A program made the translations under genes and the position numbers. Shown in pieces: positions 1-8,578 of a DNA stretch of 53,917 bases (position 1 is its first letter; every line of letters starts with the position of its first letter). Source of the DNA: Verrucomicrobia bacterium ADurb.Bin118. Its GTDB lineage: Bacteria; Verrucomicrobiota; Verrucomicrobiia; Limisphaerales; MWDV01. Below the pieces are notes generated by a model, which worked only from the letters and a program-made list of their open reading frames with translations, ran no database searches and was not told the origin of the DNA. The stretch lies in NCBI GenBank assembly GCA_002070715.1, contig MWDV01000063.1:1-53917 (forward strand), read 5' to 3'.

Positions 1-1
1 G

Positions 2-1219
2 TTGGGCTTCGGGACGGATGTCGGCAGCAAAACCTCGCACACCGCCATTCTGGCGCGGTCGTTGCGTCTGCCGGCGGTGGTGGGATTGCACACCGCCTCG
101 CAGGAACTGGCGACGGATGATTACGTCCTGCTGGACGGCTTCAATGGTCTTATCATCGTCAACCCCACCGACCAGACCCTCTTTGAATACGGCCAGCTCA
201 TCCGAAAGCAGGTTTCGCTCGAGAAAAAACTGCGGGACATCTTGGACCAGCCGGCGGTCACGCTCGACGGGCAGCGCGTGGGGTTGCTGGCGAACATTGA
301 GCAGGCCACCGATGCGGAAAACGTCAAGGACAGCCGCGCGGAAGGCGTGGGATTGTTCCGCACCGAATACCTCTTCATCAACCGGGGCCAGCCGCCCTCC
401 GAGGATGAGCAGTACCAATCGTACCACGCCGCAGCGGCCGCGTTGGCGCCCCATCCGGTCACGATCCGCACCCTTGATTTGGGCGGCGACAAATTTCTCT
501 CCCACCTGGCCGTGCCCACCGAAATGAATCCGTTCCTGGGCTGGCGCGCCATCCGGTTTTGTCTCCAACAACAGGACATCTTTGCCGCCCAGTTGCGCGC
601 CATCCTGCGCGCCAGCGCCCAAGGGAATGTCAAGATGATGTATCCCATGATCTCAGGCTTGGACGAACTGAACCAGGCCAACGACCTGCTGGCCGCCTGC
701 AAGGCCGAGTTGCGCGCCAAGGGCCAGGCTTTCGACGAGAGCTTGGAAATCGGGGTCATGATTGAGATTCCCTCTTCGGCCATGATCGCCGACGCCCTAG
801 CCCGGCGGGTGAAATTTTTCAGCATCGGCACCAACGATCTGATTCAATACACGCTGGCCGTGGACCGGATGAATGAGCGCATCGCGCATTTGTACGACCC
901 GACGCATCCCGCCATCCTGCGGCTGGTCCACACCACCGTCAGCGCCGCGCATCAGCACGGAGTGCGGGTCAGTGTGTGCGGAGAAATGGCGGGAGACCCG
1001 GCGCTCGTGCCCTTGTTGCTGGGCTTGGGCGTGGATGATCTCAGCGCCGCGCCGTCGCTCCTGCCCGCAATCAAGTATCTCGTCCGGCGGCTCAAATTCA
1101 GCGAGGCCCAACAACTCGCGACGTTTGCGCTGAACTGCGAGAACAGTGCCGAAATCTTGGCTCACTCGGAAGCGCTGGCCCGACGCAGTGCGCCCAGCTT
1201 GTTCAAGAGTCGGATTTAA
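2..1219 (+). CDS. ptsI: PTS Enzyme I (PEP-protein phosphotransferase), 5'-truncated
   Basis: This cytoplasmic enzyme takes phosphate from phosphoenolpyruvate and passes it to HPr, the first step of the sugar phosphotransferase relay or its regulatory variant. The window starts inside the gene, so the N-terminal HPr-binding part is missing; about 405 of the usual 570-590 residues remain. The fragment opens on the phospho-histidine motif KTSHTAILARS (His13 of the fragment). The PEP-binding TIM barrel follows, with GVGLFRTEYLF, RTLDLGGDK, NPFLGWRAIR, GVMIEIPSSA, SIGTNDLIQYTLAVDR and the proton-donor cysteine in SVCGEMAGDP (Cys326). All expected C-terminal motifs are present, so it looks functional. 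HPr and any HPr kinase would lie outside the window. The 180 bases after the stop hold only a small stem (1241-1258) without a T tract. Confidence 0.95.
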   Translation: MGFGTDVGSKTSHTAILARSLRLPAVVGLHTASQELATDDYVLLDGFNGLIIVNPTDQTLFEYGQLIRKQVSLEKKLRDILDQPAVTLDGQRVGLLANIEQATDAENVKDSRAEGVGLFRTEYLFINRGQPPSEDEQYQSYHAAAAALAPHPVTIRTLDLGGDKFLSHLAVPTEMNPFLGWRAIRFCLQQQDIFAAQLRAILRASAQGNVKMMYPMISGLDELNQANDLLAACKAELRAKGQAFDESLEIGVMIEIPSSAMIADALARRVKFFSIGTNDLIQYTLAVDRMNERIAHLYDPTHPAILRLVHTTVSAAHQHGVRVSVCGEMAGDPALVPLLLGLGVDDLSAAPSLLPAIKYLVRRLKFSEAQQLATFALNCENSAEILAHSEALARRSAPSLFKSRI

Positions 1220-1399
1220 GCGTTCCCTCCGTTGGGTGATCGCCGATGTGCTTCGGCGGCTGGAAAGGAAGTTGCATTTTTTCGGTGCCGAAACATTGAA
1301 ATCCAGCAGCCCGGGCGGAAAACGAATGGGAGAACTCCGGCGCGTTGCGGGCGTTCCGCATCGCAAACCGCCCGCTCCCAGTAAACGGTTTCCCGCGCC

Positions 1400-1819
1400 T
1401 TATTTCGGCGGGGGGAAATCGGTGATGACGGGAGGTGACGCCGCTGCGGAGGCCAGGGCGCGCAGTGCGTTCGCCTTCGCTTCGCGCAGCAGGCTGAAGC
1501 TGGTGACGAGTGCCCACAGCCACGATACCACGAACAAAAGCGCGCCGATTTTCCAAAGCCACGCGGGTGGCGTCACTGCGGGGGATGCCGCATTCGCCGT
1601 ACTGATCAGGCCGTAGTAGGCCTTCATCATTCGGACGAACCACGCCAGGAGAAACCCACACCCCGCCAAGGCCAGCAAAAGTTGTCCGGCGCCGGCGAGG
1701 TAGCGCCCGCCCATCAACGAACCCAGCCCGGGCGTGGCGAATTGGTTAATGGCCACCGCCGACATGGCCCGGCCCTGGCCGAGGGGCCGGCCTCTCCAGT
1801 GTCCGAGCGCCCGTTGCAT
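1400..1819 (-). CDS. Small membrane protein, last gene of a GYF_2 cluster
   Basis: This is a protein of about 139 residues with no family I can name with certainty. It begins with a short motif NQFATPGLGSLMGGRYLAGA that resembles small verrucomicrobial membrane proteins, then has two hydrophobic segments (about residues 35-55 and 85-105) and a polar tail, so an inner-membrane location is likely. I chose the ATG at 1819, 17 nt after the stop of the upstream GYF_2 gene; the internal ATG at 1765 is an alternative. A long upstream extension of the same frame is only the shadow of the neighbouring gene. It is the most distal gene of the minus-strand run 3518-1400 and is probably co-transcribed with it. 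Function unknown. Confidence 0.6.
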   Translation of the reverse strand: MQRALGHWRGRPLGQGRAMSAVAINQFATPGLGSLMGGRYLAGAGQLLLALAGCGFLLAWFVRMMKAYYGLISTANAASPAVTPPAWLWKIGALLFVVSWLWALVTSFSLLREAKANALRALASAAASPPVITDFPPPK

Positions 1820-1836
1820 AACTGCCCGCCCGGGAT

Positions 1837-2466
1837 TCAGGGCAATTGTTGCAACGCGGATTTGACCTCGGGCCGCATCAGCACCACCAGCGCCCAGATG
1901 CCGATCGGTACCCCCACCAAGCAGCAGGGGGAAGTGCAGGGGACCAAGGCCAGAATCGCCGCAGTCATCGCCCAGCCGTAACTGCGCCCCTTTTTCAGTT
2001 GCAGGGCGCCGTACCAAACCAGCGCGGAAAGCGCGACCCCCAGCAGGGCGCTTACCACGCCCCCCATGCTGCGGGCGACCTGAAAGATTTTTTCTATTTC
2101 CGGATCCAAGTCCGGCGGTAATGCTTGGAACTGACCCGCCACCAAGAACCAGATCACCATAAAGCCGTTGGCGAGAAATCCAAGAACCGCCGTGACGATC
2201 AGCCCCGTCGCCGGGCCGGACACTTGGTCCAAGACCCGGGAGTCGGGCGACGAATACCCGAGGGTTGAAAACGAAGACGGCGGCAGCGGCTTGGCGCCCA
2301 GTGCGCCGGCAAACTCCGGCCGGTCCGCCAGGGTCTGCCAGTCCGACGCGTCTTCCACCCGCACCCGAGTCTGTTCGTTGGCCCGCCCTTCCGCAATCCA
2401 TTGACGGATTTGCTCGTCGTTGACCGGACCGTATTCGTTGCCGTCTGCTCCAATGATTTTATACAT
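1837..2466 (-). CDS. GYF_2 (DUF4339) domain membrane protein
   Basis: The protein has about 209 residues. The first 55 form a GYF_2-type domain: MYKIIGADGNEYGPVNDEQI, then a tryptophan and WQTLADRPEF, the usual YGPV...W...W pattern of this presumed peptide-binding fold. A short linker is followed by hydrophobic stretches near residues 85-110, 135-155 and 165-195, so the GYF_2 domain is probably cytoplasmic on a membrane anchor. The ATG at 2466 fits the domain boundary; a longer in-frame start at 2520 adds residues that do not belong to the fold. The partner and role are unknown. It shares its architecture with the gene at 2994-3518, which suggests duplication within the cluster. Confidence 0.8.
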   Translation of the reverse strand: MYKIIGADGNEYGPVNDEQIRQWIAEGRANEQTRVRVEDASDWQTLADRPEFAGALGAKPLPPSSFSTLGYSSPDSRVLDQVSGPATGLIVTAVLGFLANGFMVIWFLVAGQFQALPPDLDPEIEKIFQVARSMGGVVSALLGVALSALVWYGALQLKKGRSYGWAMTAAILALVPCTSPCCLVGVPIGIWALVVLMRPEVKSALQQLP

Positions 2467-2532
2467 GGCCGTGCTGGATGATTGAATGTGCGGTCGAGCT
2501 TGGGCCAACCCTTCCGCCAACGCAAGCGCGCG

Positions 2533-2946
2533 TTACAGTCCGGTGCCCGCCAGCGCCACGCCCGGCAGGTTACGGACGATGCCAAAGAGAATGAAGATCG
2601 CCACCCCCACCCAAATCCACGCGGTGGGCAGGGTGAACTTTTCCATAGGATTCCGCCGTTGCCGCGCCCACCAAATCGTGGTCAGCACCAGCACCCCCGG
2701 GACGCCCAGGACGAACAAGGGATTCAAGCGCAGGGCCTCCCGCCAATGCCCGTGCAACAACGCGTGCAACGCCCGCAACCCGCCGCAACCCGGGCATTGC
2801 AACCCGGTCACGGTATAAAACTGGCAGCGGGGGTAAAAATGGCTGTGTGCGGGATCGAACCGGTAGAACACAAACGCCAGCGCCACCGTCGTCAAGGCCA
2901 GCAACAGCGTGCTGATGATCAGGCCTTTGCGCGAGGAACGGGGCAT
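2533..2946 (-). CDS. DUF2752 family membrane protein
   Basis: This protein of 137 residues carries the DUF2752 signature: a hydrophobic N terminus, an FDPAHSHFYPRC segment, and CPGCGGLRALHALLHGH around residues 72-88, followed by two more membrane segments. DUF2752 proteins are small polytopic membrane proteins of unknown biochemical role, and the CPGCG...R motif is the family hallmark. It sits between two GYF_2 membrane protein genes on the same strand with gaps of 47 and 66 nt, which suggests one transcription unit and perhaps one membrane assembly. The physical association is inferred from gene order only. Confidence 0.85.
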   Translation of the reverse strand: MPRSSRKGLIISTLLLALTTVALAFVFYRFDPAHSHFYPRCQFYTVTGLQCPGCGGLRALHALLHGHWREALRLNPLFVLGVPGVLVLTTIWWARQRRNPMEKFTLPTAWIWVGVAIFILFGIVRNLPGVALAGTGL

Positions 2947-2993
2947 CGTTTCATTCGGTTACCGGAACGCTGCAAAACTCCGTGTCCGCCCCT

Positions 2994-3518
2994 TCAAAAG
3001 CGGTGGATTTTGCAGGAGATATCCGGCCAGGCGGCGACCATGCCGAAGAGGCTCAGAATGACCGAGAAAAACAGGCTCAACACCGACAGGATCAAGCCGG
3101 CAATGGCCAGTTCACGACCGGATTCTACAGCCGGGGCGCGGTTGATTTGCATCCACGCGAGGATGCCAAAGAGAATCCCCAGCACGTTGAAGGGAAACCC
3201 GTAACAACAGCAGCAACCGCAGGTGATGGCCAACAGTCCCATGACGAGGCTGGTGACCGCCATTGGATTGGTGCGGCGCACCGTGGGAATCGGCGCCAAG
3301 GCGACCGGCGGAGTGCCCAGCAGTGGACCGGCGGTAGGCGGAACCCCGCCACCCGCCTCTGCGAATTCCGGCAGCGTCCCCAAGGGTTGCCAGCCGGTGG
3401 CGCCGGTTGTTTGCACCCACGATTGCGCGTTGGCCCGGCCTTCGCGCAGCCATTGCAGCAGGGTTTCACGCGAAATCGGGCCATATTCGCGTCCATCGGC
3501 GCCAATGATTCGATACAT
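2994..3518 (-). CDS. GYF_2 plus DUF4190-like membrane protein
   Basis: The protein has 174 residues. Residues 1-55 are a GYF_2 domain (MYRIIGADGREYGPISRETL, W in the middle, GWQPLGTLPEF). After a Pro/Ala linker the C-terminal half has two long hydrophobic helices (about 88-118 and 138-165), matching the DUF4190 pattern of a two-helix membrane module; the first helix contains an unusual CGCCCC cluster. It is the first gene of the minus-strand cluster, so the promoter should lie between here and the divergent threonine aldolase gene at 3736. Function is unknown; a membrane-tethered adaptor is the most that can be inferred. Confidence 0.8.
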   Translation of the reverse strand: MYRIIGADGREYGPISRETLLQWLREGRANAQSWVQTTGATGWQPLGTLPEFAEAGGGVPPTAGPLLGTPPVALAPIPTVRRTNPMAVTSLVMGLLAITCGCCCCYGFPFNVLGILFGILAWMQINRAPAVESGRELAIAGLILSVLSLFFSVILSLFGMVAAWPDISCKIHRF

Positions 3519-3735
3519 GATTCAGGTCGCATTGGGGCGGGGCGGCATGCCGTCGCCGGGCGACGTTGTTTATACGGCTAACGCTGCCCGGGGGATTCCG
3601 CAAGCGCGGAAATTCGCTGGAGGGACTTCGCGCGGTTGTCGGCGGCGCATCTCGGTGGCGCGGCGCCCGGCTTGCGCGCAACGAAATGCTTTTCAAGCCG
3701 CCGCGTTTCCCGCTTAATCCGCCGGAGAACGAGCC

Positions 3736-4791
3736 ATGAACACGAACCGCGATCCTTTGAAACCCCGTCACTTCGCCAGCGATAACTACGCCGGGATCTG
3801 CCCGGAAGCCTGGACGGCCATGGCCGAGGCGAACACCCGCCACGAAGTCAGTTATGGCGATGACACCTGGACCCAGAAAGCCTCCGATCTGCTGCGCGAG
3901 GTGTTCGAAACGGATTGCGAGGTGTACTTCGTCTTCAACGGCACGTCGGCCAATTCCTTGTCGCTGGCCACGCTATGCCAGTCGTATCACAGCGTGCTTT
4001 GCCACGAACTGTCGCATATCGAAACCTCCGAATGCGGCGCGCCGGAATTTTTTGCCAACGGCAGCAAGATTCTCGTCCTGCCCGGCGCCGAGGGCAAAGT
4101 CACGCCCGCCGGCATCGAACACGCCGCGCACCGGCGGAATGACATCCATTATCCCAAACCCCGGGTGCTCAGTCTCACCCAGGCCACGGAGGTGGGCACG
4201 ATTTATTCCGTGGCCGAGTTGCACGCGTTGACGGCCACAGCGCGGGGCTGCGGGCTGCGGGTTCACATGGATGGCGCGCGTTTTGCCAACGCGGTCGCGC
4301 GCTTGAACGTGCCGCCCAAGGAAATCACCTGGAAAGCGGGCGTGGACGTGCTCTGTTTTGGCGGCTCGAAGAACGGTCTGGCGGTGGGCGAGGCGGTGGT
4401 GTTTTTCGACCGGGAACTGGCGCGGGAGTTTGATTACCGCTGCAAACAGGGCGGCCAGTTGGCGTCCAAAATGCGTTTCCTCTCGGCGCCCTGGGTGGGC
4501 CTGCTGAAGGACGGCGCCTGGTTGCGGCATGCCCGGCATTCGAATGCGATGGCCCAGCGGCTCGAAGCCGGGTTGCGCGGGCTGGCCGGAGTGCGGATTA
4601 CCTATCCTGTGGAGAGCAACGCCGTGTTCGTCACCCTGCCGGCGGCGGTGGAAAAACAACTGTACCAGCGCGGCTGGAAGTTTTACACCGGCGTCATCAC
4701 CGGCGCTGAATCGCGGTTGATGTGCAGTTGGGATACCACGCCGGAAGACGTGGATGCATTCGTGGCGGACTTGCGGGAATTGACCGCGTAA
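3736..4791 (+). CDS. ltaE: Low-specificity L-threonine aldolase
   Basis: This PLP enzyme cleaves L-threonine or L-allo-threonine to glycine and acetaldehyde. The 351 residues match the full family length. Visible motifs are NGTSANSLSL (about 68-77, phosphate-binding region), ATEVGT (150-155), HMDGAR with the PLP-pairing Asp179, and the Schiff-base lysine in FGGSKNGL (Lys212). The ATG at 3736 has a GGAG sequence at a plausible spacing. It is transcribed away from the GYF_2 cluster and towards the EF-hand gene, so it appears to be monocistronic. Related beta-eliminating lyases such as tyrosine phenol-lyase are longer and lack this motif set. Confidence 0.93.
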   Translation: MNTNRDPLKPRHFASDNYAGICPEAWTAMAEANTRHEVSYGDDTWTQKASDLLREVFETDCEVYFVFNGTSANSLSLATLCQSYHSVLCHELSHIETSECGAPEFFANGSKILVLPGAEGKVTPAGIEHAAHRRNDIHYPKPRVLSLTQATEVGTIYSVAELHALTATARGCGLRVHMDGARFANAVARLNVPPKEITWKAGVDVLCFGGSKNGLAVGEAVVFFDRELAREFDYRCKQGGQLASKMRFLSAPWVGLLKDGAWLRHARHSNAMAQRLEAGLRGLAGVRITYPVESNAVFVTLPAAVEKQLYQRGWKFYTGVITGAESRLMCSWDTTPEDVDAFVADLRELTA

Positions 4792-4888
4792 CCGCGTTGG
4801 CGCGCCGGCAAGCGTATCCCCCGCGCCGCGCCATCGGAGCGCGGCAACGGGGGATTCAAGTTTCCATCCGGAACCAGGGTTTCCCGAC

Positions 4889-7150
4889 TTAACTGGCGGG
4901 CGACGCGTCGGGCGCCTCCGCCGCATCTTTCTGACCGGCTTTCCCCGCCCGATCCACTTGCTCGTCGGCGGGGGGCTTCTTGCCCCATTTGCCGCCCGTC
5001 ATCTGGTCAATCAGGTAGTAATGGTTCAGCAGGCTGTAAATGAAACCGATGATGACCACGACCAGCGCGAATTTCGGCCAGGCGCTCGGGCGTTCCCCGA
5101 ATTTGTCCGCCGTGATGGACGCGCCCGGCGGCAACTCGGCCACGCTCGTCAACGATGCCCCAAACGGCACGTTGATCCGGGCTTTGGCGTTCACCGCCCA
5201 CCCGTTGGCATCCAGGATGGGGCCGAGGTTCCGTTTGCGCAGCTTGAGCCAGGCAATAAGCATCGAAGGCCCGGAAATGAGCAACAACAAGCCAACCACC
5301 GCCAGGCAGACCTGCCAGAACGGCAGCTTGAGCAATCCCGTGGCATACCCGGCAATGGTGGCGAAGGCGGTCATCAGAAAACCGAACGCCACGCCCATGG
5401 CCGCCACCGCGCCCACGTCCACCTTCTTGGGTTCGGCCGGTTTGGCTTTATCCACGTTGGCCGCGGTGGCCGCGGTGGATTCCAGTTTGGCGGTTGCGGC
5501 GTCGTCGGCCGCGGCGGCGCGTTTGGCCACTTGTTCCTCAATCAGCCGGACGAGCTTCTTGTAAGGTGCCCAGAACGCCTGCCGGATGCTGATGGGATTA
5601 TCCACAATCTTGGTGATGGTGGCATCCCAGTCGCGGCCTTGGCGGTCGTAAAACAAACCGTTGCGTCCGACCATCAGGTTGTCGGCGTCGCCGTTGGTGA
5701 ACGCGGCCACGATCTGGCGTTTTTCGTCCGTGCCTTTGCGCACGCAATCGCAATACGCAAGGTAGGTCCCGGCCAGCGCCGCCATGCTGGCGTGTTTGCC
5801 GGCGTCATCCACCGGCAGGCACAGCCGGCACGCCCGTTGATCCAGATACAACGTGCCCGCCTGAAACGTCGCCGGTTCGTCGTCGTTGTCGTAAAAATCG
5901 CGGAAATTGACGAAATTGATGCAGAGCTTGTGCAGGTCGCGCACGTAGCGGCAGAGCTTTTCCACATTGGCAATCCCGGTGGCCTGCGGTTCGAGCGCCA
6001 AGTCGTCCGCGATGAGCGCCGCAATGGTTTCCTTCGCCTTGCTGCCGAGGATTTCCCGAATCCGGGCGACGCCGAGTTTCTCCACGTTCGCGCCGGTTTT
6101 CGCAGCGCTCCAAGTGGCGTACGGCGCCAGCCGCGCCTGTAACGCCGCCCAATCCGCCTCGGTCAATTCCGCTTTGTCCCCCAACAACGGTTTGACGGCG
6201 TCGGTTTGCAGGGTGGCGAGCGCGGCGGCGTGCGCGGGATTCACCGCGCCTTTCAGCGGCAACGGTTTGCCGGGCGCCACTTGCGCCAGCGGAAAACTGG
6301 CGATTTCCTCGGCGGTGATGCTCAGATCTTGCGCGGCCACCGCCAGATATTCCTCCTCCTTGCGGTTGAGTATGGCCACGGCGCGCGAATCAAAAGCCGC
6401 CAGCCGGCAACGCCCAAAGAAATCGTCCACTTTGGCCTTGATGGCCTGCACTGCGGCCGCCGCGGCGGCGGTGGCTTCTCCGGCGGGCAGGATGGTCGCC
6501 GCCTCCGATTCACTTTGCCGGATCCACGCCTCGTAGTCGGCGCACTCGGTGAAGAAGGCATCCACCTTGGCCTGATCAATGCCGGGTTTGCCGGAGCGAT
6601 CCATGACCGTGCCCAAACAATCCGCAATTTCGGTGATGACCGCCTGGGTGGCTTTGTCTTTGGCGGATTCTGGTAGAATCACGCCATCGCCGTTGAGGAC
6701 GGTGTCGGCAAAAATCTTGTTGGCATCGGAGGCATCGGCCAGGGAAATCGCGTCGGCGTCTTTTTTGCCGAGATTGGTCAGGATTTGTTGGGCCGAAGCA
6801 AGGATGGCCCCGCCTTCCTCGGTGGCGTCGTTGATGGCCGCGAGCGGCAGCACGTCGCCGCCCTTGATCAAATGATCGGGATTCTTCAACCGCGCCCCGG
6901 CCCACTTGACGGCGGCGATCAGTTCCGGCGCGCGGATGCGGCCATCTTGGTTGGTGTCAATCAACGCGGCGGTTTTGGCGTCGAATTCCAAGCCGGTGGT
7001 GGGGCAGGCTAGGGCGACCCACAGTTTCTGGTCGAGTTGATCCAAATGCATCAGGTCCGCGCCCGATTCCAGTTTGACCTGGTCAAAACCGCCGGCGCGA
7101 AAGAACTGCCAGCGCGGTTGCGATGGCGAAGCCATGGTGTTGGTTTGCAT
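4889..7150 (-). CDS. Large EF-hand membrane protein of unknown function
   Basis: This is a 753-residue protein. An EF-hand loop is clear at residues 65-76 (DTNQDGRIRAPE), and a looser LNGDGVILPES loop follows about 85 residues later, so calcium binding is likely. The centre is a long alpha-helical region rich in Ala and Glu with a conserved-looking LCRYVRDLHKLCINFVNFRDFY segment and paired cysteines (RACRLC, AYCDC). Three hydrophobic segments lie between about residues 585 and 720, followed by a charged tail, so the bulk is probably soluble and anchored near the C terminus. The ATG at 7150 is used; 7135 is an in-frame alternative. I believe similar EF-hand proteins occur in other Verrucomicrobia and Planctomycetes, but I know of no assigned function. 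Confidence 0.8.
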   Translation of the reverse strand: MQTNTMASPSQPRWQFFRAGGFDQVKLESGADLMHLDQLDQKLWVALACPTTGLEFDAKTAALIDTNQDGRIRAPELIAAVKWAGARLKNPDHLIKGGDVLPLAAINDATEEGGAILASAQQILTNLGKKDADAISLADASDANKIFADTVLNGDGVILPESAKDKATQAVITEIADCLGTVMDRSGKPGIDQAKVDAFFTECADYEAWIRQSESEAATILPAGEATAAAAAAVQAIKAKVDDFFGRCRLAAFDSRAVAILNRKEEEYLAVAAQDLSITAEEIASFPLAQVAPGKPLPLKGAVNPAHAAALATLQTDAVKPLLGDKAELTEADWAALQARLAPYATWSAAKTGANVEKLGVARIREILGSKAKETIAALIADDLALEPQATGIANVEKLCRYVRDLHKLCINFVNFRDFYDNDDEPATFQAGTLYLDQRACRLCLPVDDAGKHASMAALAGTYLAYCDCVRKGTDEKRQIVAAFTNGDADNLMVGRNGLFYDRQGRDWDATITKIVDNPISIRQAFWAPYKKLVRLIEEQVAKRAAAADDAATAKLESTAATAANVDKAKPAEPKKVDVGAVAAMGVAFGFLMTAFATIAGYATGLLKLPFWQVCLAVVGLLLLISGPSMLIAWLKLRKRNLGPILDANGWAVNAKARINVPFGASLTSVAELPPGASITADKFGERPSAWPKFALVVVIIGFIYSLLNHYYLIDQMTGGKWGKKPPADEQVDRAGKAGQKDAAEAPDASPAS

Positions 7151-7663
7151 GATCTGTCTATCTACGTTTGGTGCCGGGGGCGGGGTTTGATTACTCGCCG
7201 TTGTTCAACGCCACCCGCGGCGGGTTTTTCTCTTAAAACGAACGCCGGCTAGTATGCGCAGCCCAATCCTCCAAATCAAATGCAAATACCAGCCGCCGTG
7301 GGAAAGGCTGGGAACAGTGTGACCTCCCTTCGCCTTGGTTTTTGGTGTGCGGAAATGTTTGGTGGGTTTCATCGGCGTCTTTACTGGCTGGCACATTGGA
7401 TGGTGTTGGTCAGCGTCGGCTTGTTGGTCTTTGTTGGGTTCAGATTGAAATGACCACGATGTCCAACACAGCGCGGGGTTCAGCCGGCCAGGGCCGCGTC
7501 ATCTGGCCCAAGGCCGGCTTATTTTGTTTTTAGTCCGCCTGATGGGTAAGGCCGCCGTGTGCGGCGCGATTCCCGCCCGCCGGCGTTTTTTCCGCTGCCC
7601 CGGAATCTGCGGCGGTGCATAAGGGTTGCCAAACGCGTCGCTTGGCGGCATTGTCTCAGGGTC
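7151..7663. other. Intergenic region with a lone plus-strand terminator
   Basis: This 513-base gap lies between the EF-hand gene, transcribed leftwards, and the coiled-coil gene, transcribed rightwards. No convincing protein gene is present; the longest plus-strand frame (7342-7533) has an unconvincing composition rich in Trp, Val and Gly. The one clear signal is the rho-independent terminator at 7482-7531, which serves no annotated plus-strand gene. A small RNA ending there is therefore possible. I could not match the region to 6S RNA, tmRNA, SRP RNA or a known riboswitch by eye. Confidence 0.4.
7482..7531 (+). terminator. Strong rho-independent terminator without an upstream gene
   Basis: An 8-bp stem AGCCGGCC (7482-7489) pairs with GGCCGGCT (7512-7519). 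Inside it, GGGCC (7491-7495) pairs with GGCCC (7505-7509) around a 9-nt loop. The T-rich run TATTTTGTTTTT follows immediately at 7520-7531. The T tract lies on the plus-strand side only, so termination is rightward. Confidence 0.7.
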
Positions 7664-8332
7664 ATGAAGATCAAGATTGCGATGCTTGTTTGCGCGGTTG
7701 CCGCCATCGCCCTGGCGGTGACGCTTTTGGTTACCCGACAGAAGGCCGCCGAGGTTCATCAGCAAGATGTGGAAACCATCCTCTTCCATTCGAACAAGTG
7801 GGTGACGACCCAGGATAATCTGGATCGGCAAACCCAGGTGGGGGCGGAATTGAACCGGATGCTCGACGCGCAGAAGGAAGCCTACGCCGAGTTGACCAAT
7901 TCTTACACGCGCACGGCGGGGAAACTGGCCCAGACGGAATCGTCGTTGGCCGACACGATTGCGGCGCTTAAATCGGCCGAAGAAATCGTAGCGCAACGGG
8001 ACGCCAAAATCGCCGAGCTGGAATCCCAGAACGCGGTGCTGGATCAGCAGGCGCTGGATCTCAGCGCCGCCATCACCAATCTCACCAGCCAGATCGAGGA
8101 AACGGAACGCAAATTGGCGGCGTCGGAGGGGGACAAGGCGTTTCTGCAAAAAGAGTTGAAACGGCTCATGGCGGAAAAGGCGGAACTGGAGCGGCAATTC
8201 AACGATCTGGTGGTCTTGCGCGCCCAAGTGGCCAAGTTGCGGGAGGAACTGAGTATTTCCCGTCGCCTGGAATGGATCCGCCGCGGACTCTCGACGGCGG
8301 GAGACCGGGGCGCGGTGAGAGACCGGCCGTGA
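7664..8332 (+). CDS. Membrane-anchored coiled-coil protein, 3' end probably frameshifted
   Basis: The product starts MKIKIAMLVCAVAAIALAVTLLV, a signal anchor, followed by about 170 residues of uninterrupted heptad-like coiled coil (for example ERKLAASEGDKAFLQKELK) that should project into the periplasm. The ATG at 7664 is chosen because the upstream 35 codons of the same frame are Arg-rich and unlike a protein. The frame ends at 8332 with a short Gly/Arg-rich tail that does not look native. The overlapping frame at 8272-8490 encodes VHYDLNVEVGADGSLRVIPPLTN, which reads like the natural C terminus. I therefore think the gene extends to 8490 with a frame change near 8280-8330. Function unknown. 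Confidence 0.65.
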   Translation: MKIKIAMLVCAVAAIALAVTLLVTRQKAAEVHQQDVETILFHSNKWVTTQDNLDRQTQVGAELNRMLDAQKEAYAELTNSYTRTAGKLAQTESSLADTIAALKSAEEIVAQRDAKIAELESQNAVLDQQALDLSAAITNLTSQIEETERKLAASEGDKAFLQKELKRLMAEKAELERQFNDLVVLRAQVAKLREELSISRRLEWIRRGLSTAGDRGAVRDRP

Positions 8333-8490
8333 CGGCGGCGGCTTTGTTGCAGGGCAAGAACGCGCCGCGCAAACCGCCGAAACCGCCGGTGCATTATGAT
8401 CTCAATGTGGAAGTCGGTGCGGACGGGTCGCTGCGGGTCATTCCGCCCCTGACCAATCCTCCGGCGGCGTCGAATCCTCCGACCAATTAA
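8272..8490 (+). pseudogene. Out-of-frame 3' portion of the coiled-coil gene
   Basis: This frame overlaps the end of the coiled-coil gene at 7664-8332. Its last 40 codons give a Pro/Lys linker and then YDLNVEVGADGSLRVIPPLT, a compact beta-like segment with normal codon use for this genome. It has no start codon of its own with a good context; a GTG at 8329 overlaps the upstream TGA as GTGA and would allow translational coupling. The simplest explanation is one ancestral gene broken by an indel, either real or from assembly. A coupled two-gene arrangement is less likely. Confidence 0.5.
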
Positions 8491-8578
8491 AACGGTGCCG
8501 CGGTCGTCGCCCCGTCCTGGGAACAACGGCGGAGTGGCGCCACCGCGGCGCTGGTAATCGAAAGTACGTTATTCTGTC

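Noticed and set aside
1272-1290. TTTCGGTGCCGAAA palindrome near the end of ptsI as a terminator
   Set aside because: It is too short, the loop is only two bases if fully paired, and T residues precede rather than follow the stem on the plus strand.
7342-7533. 63-codon plus-strand frame as a small protein gene
   Set aside because: Its composition is unlike local proteins, no ribosome binding site is visible, and it overlaps the terminator stem.
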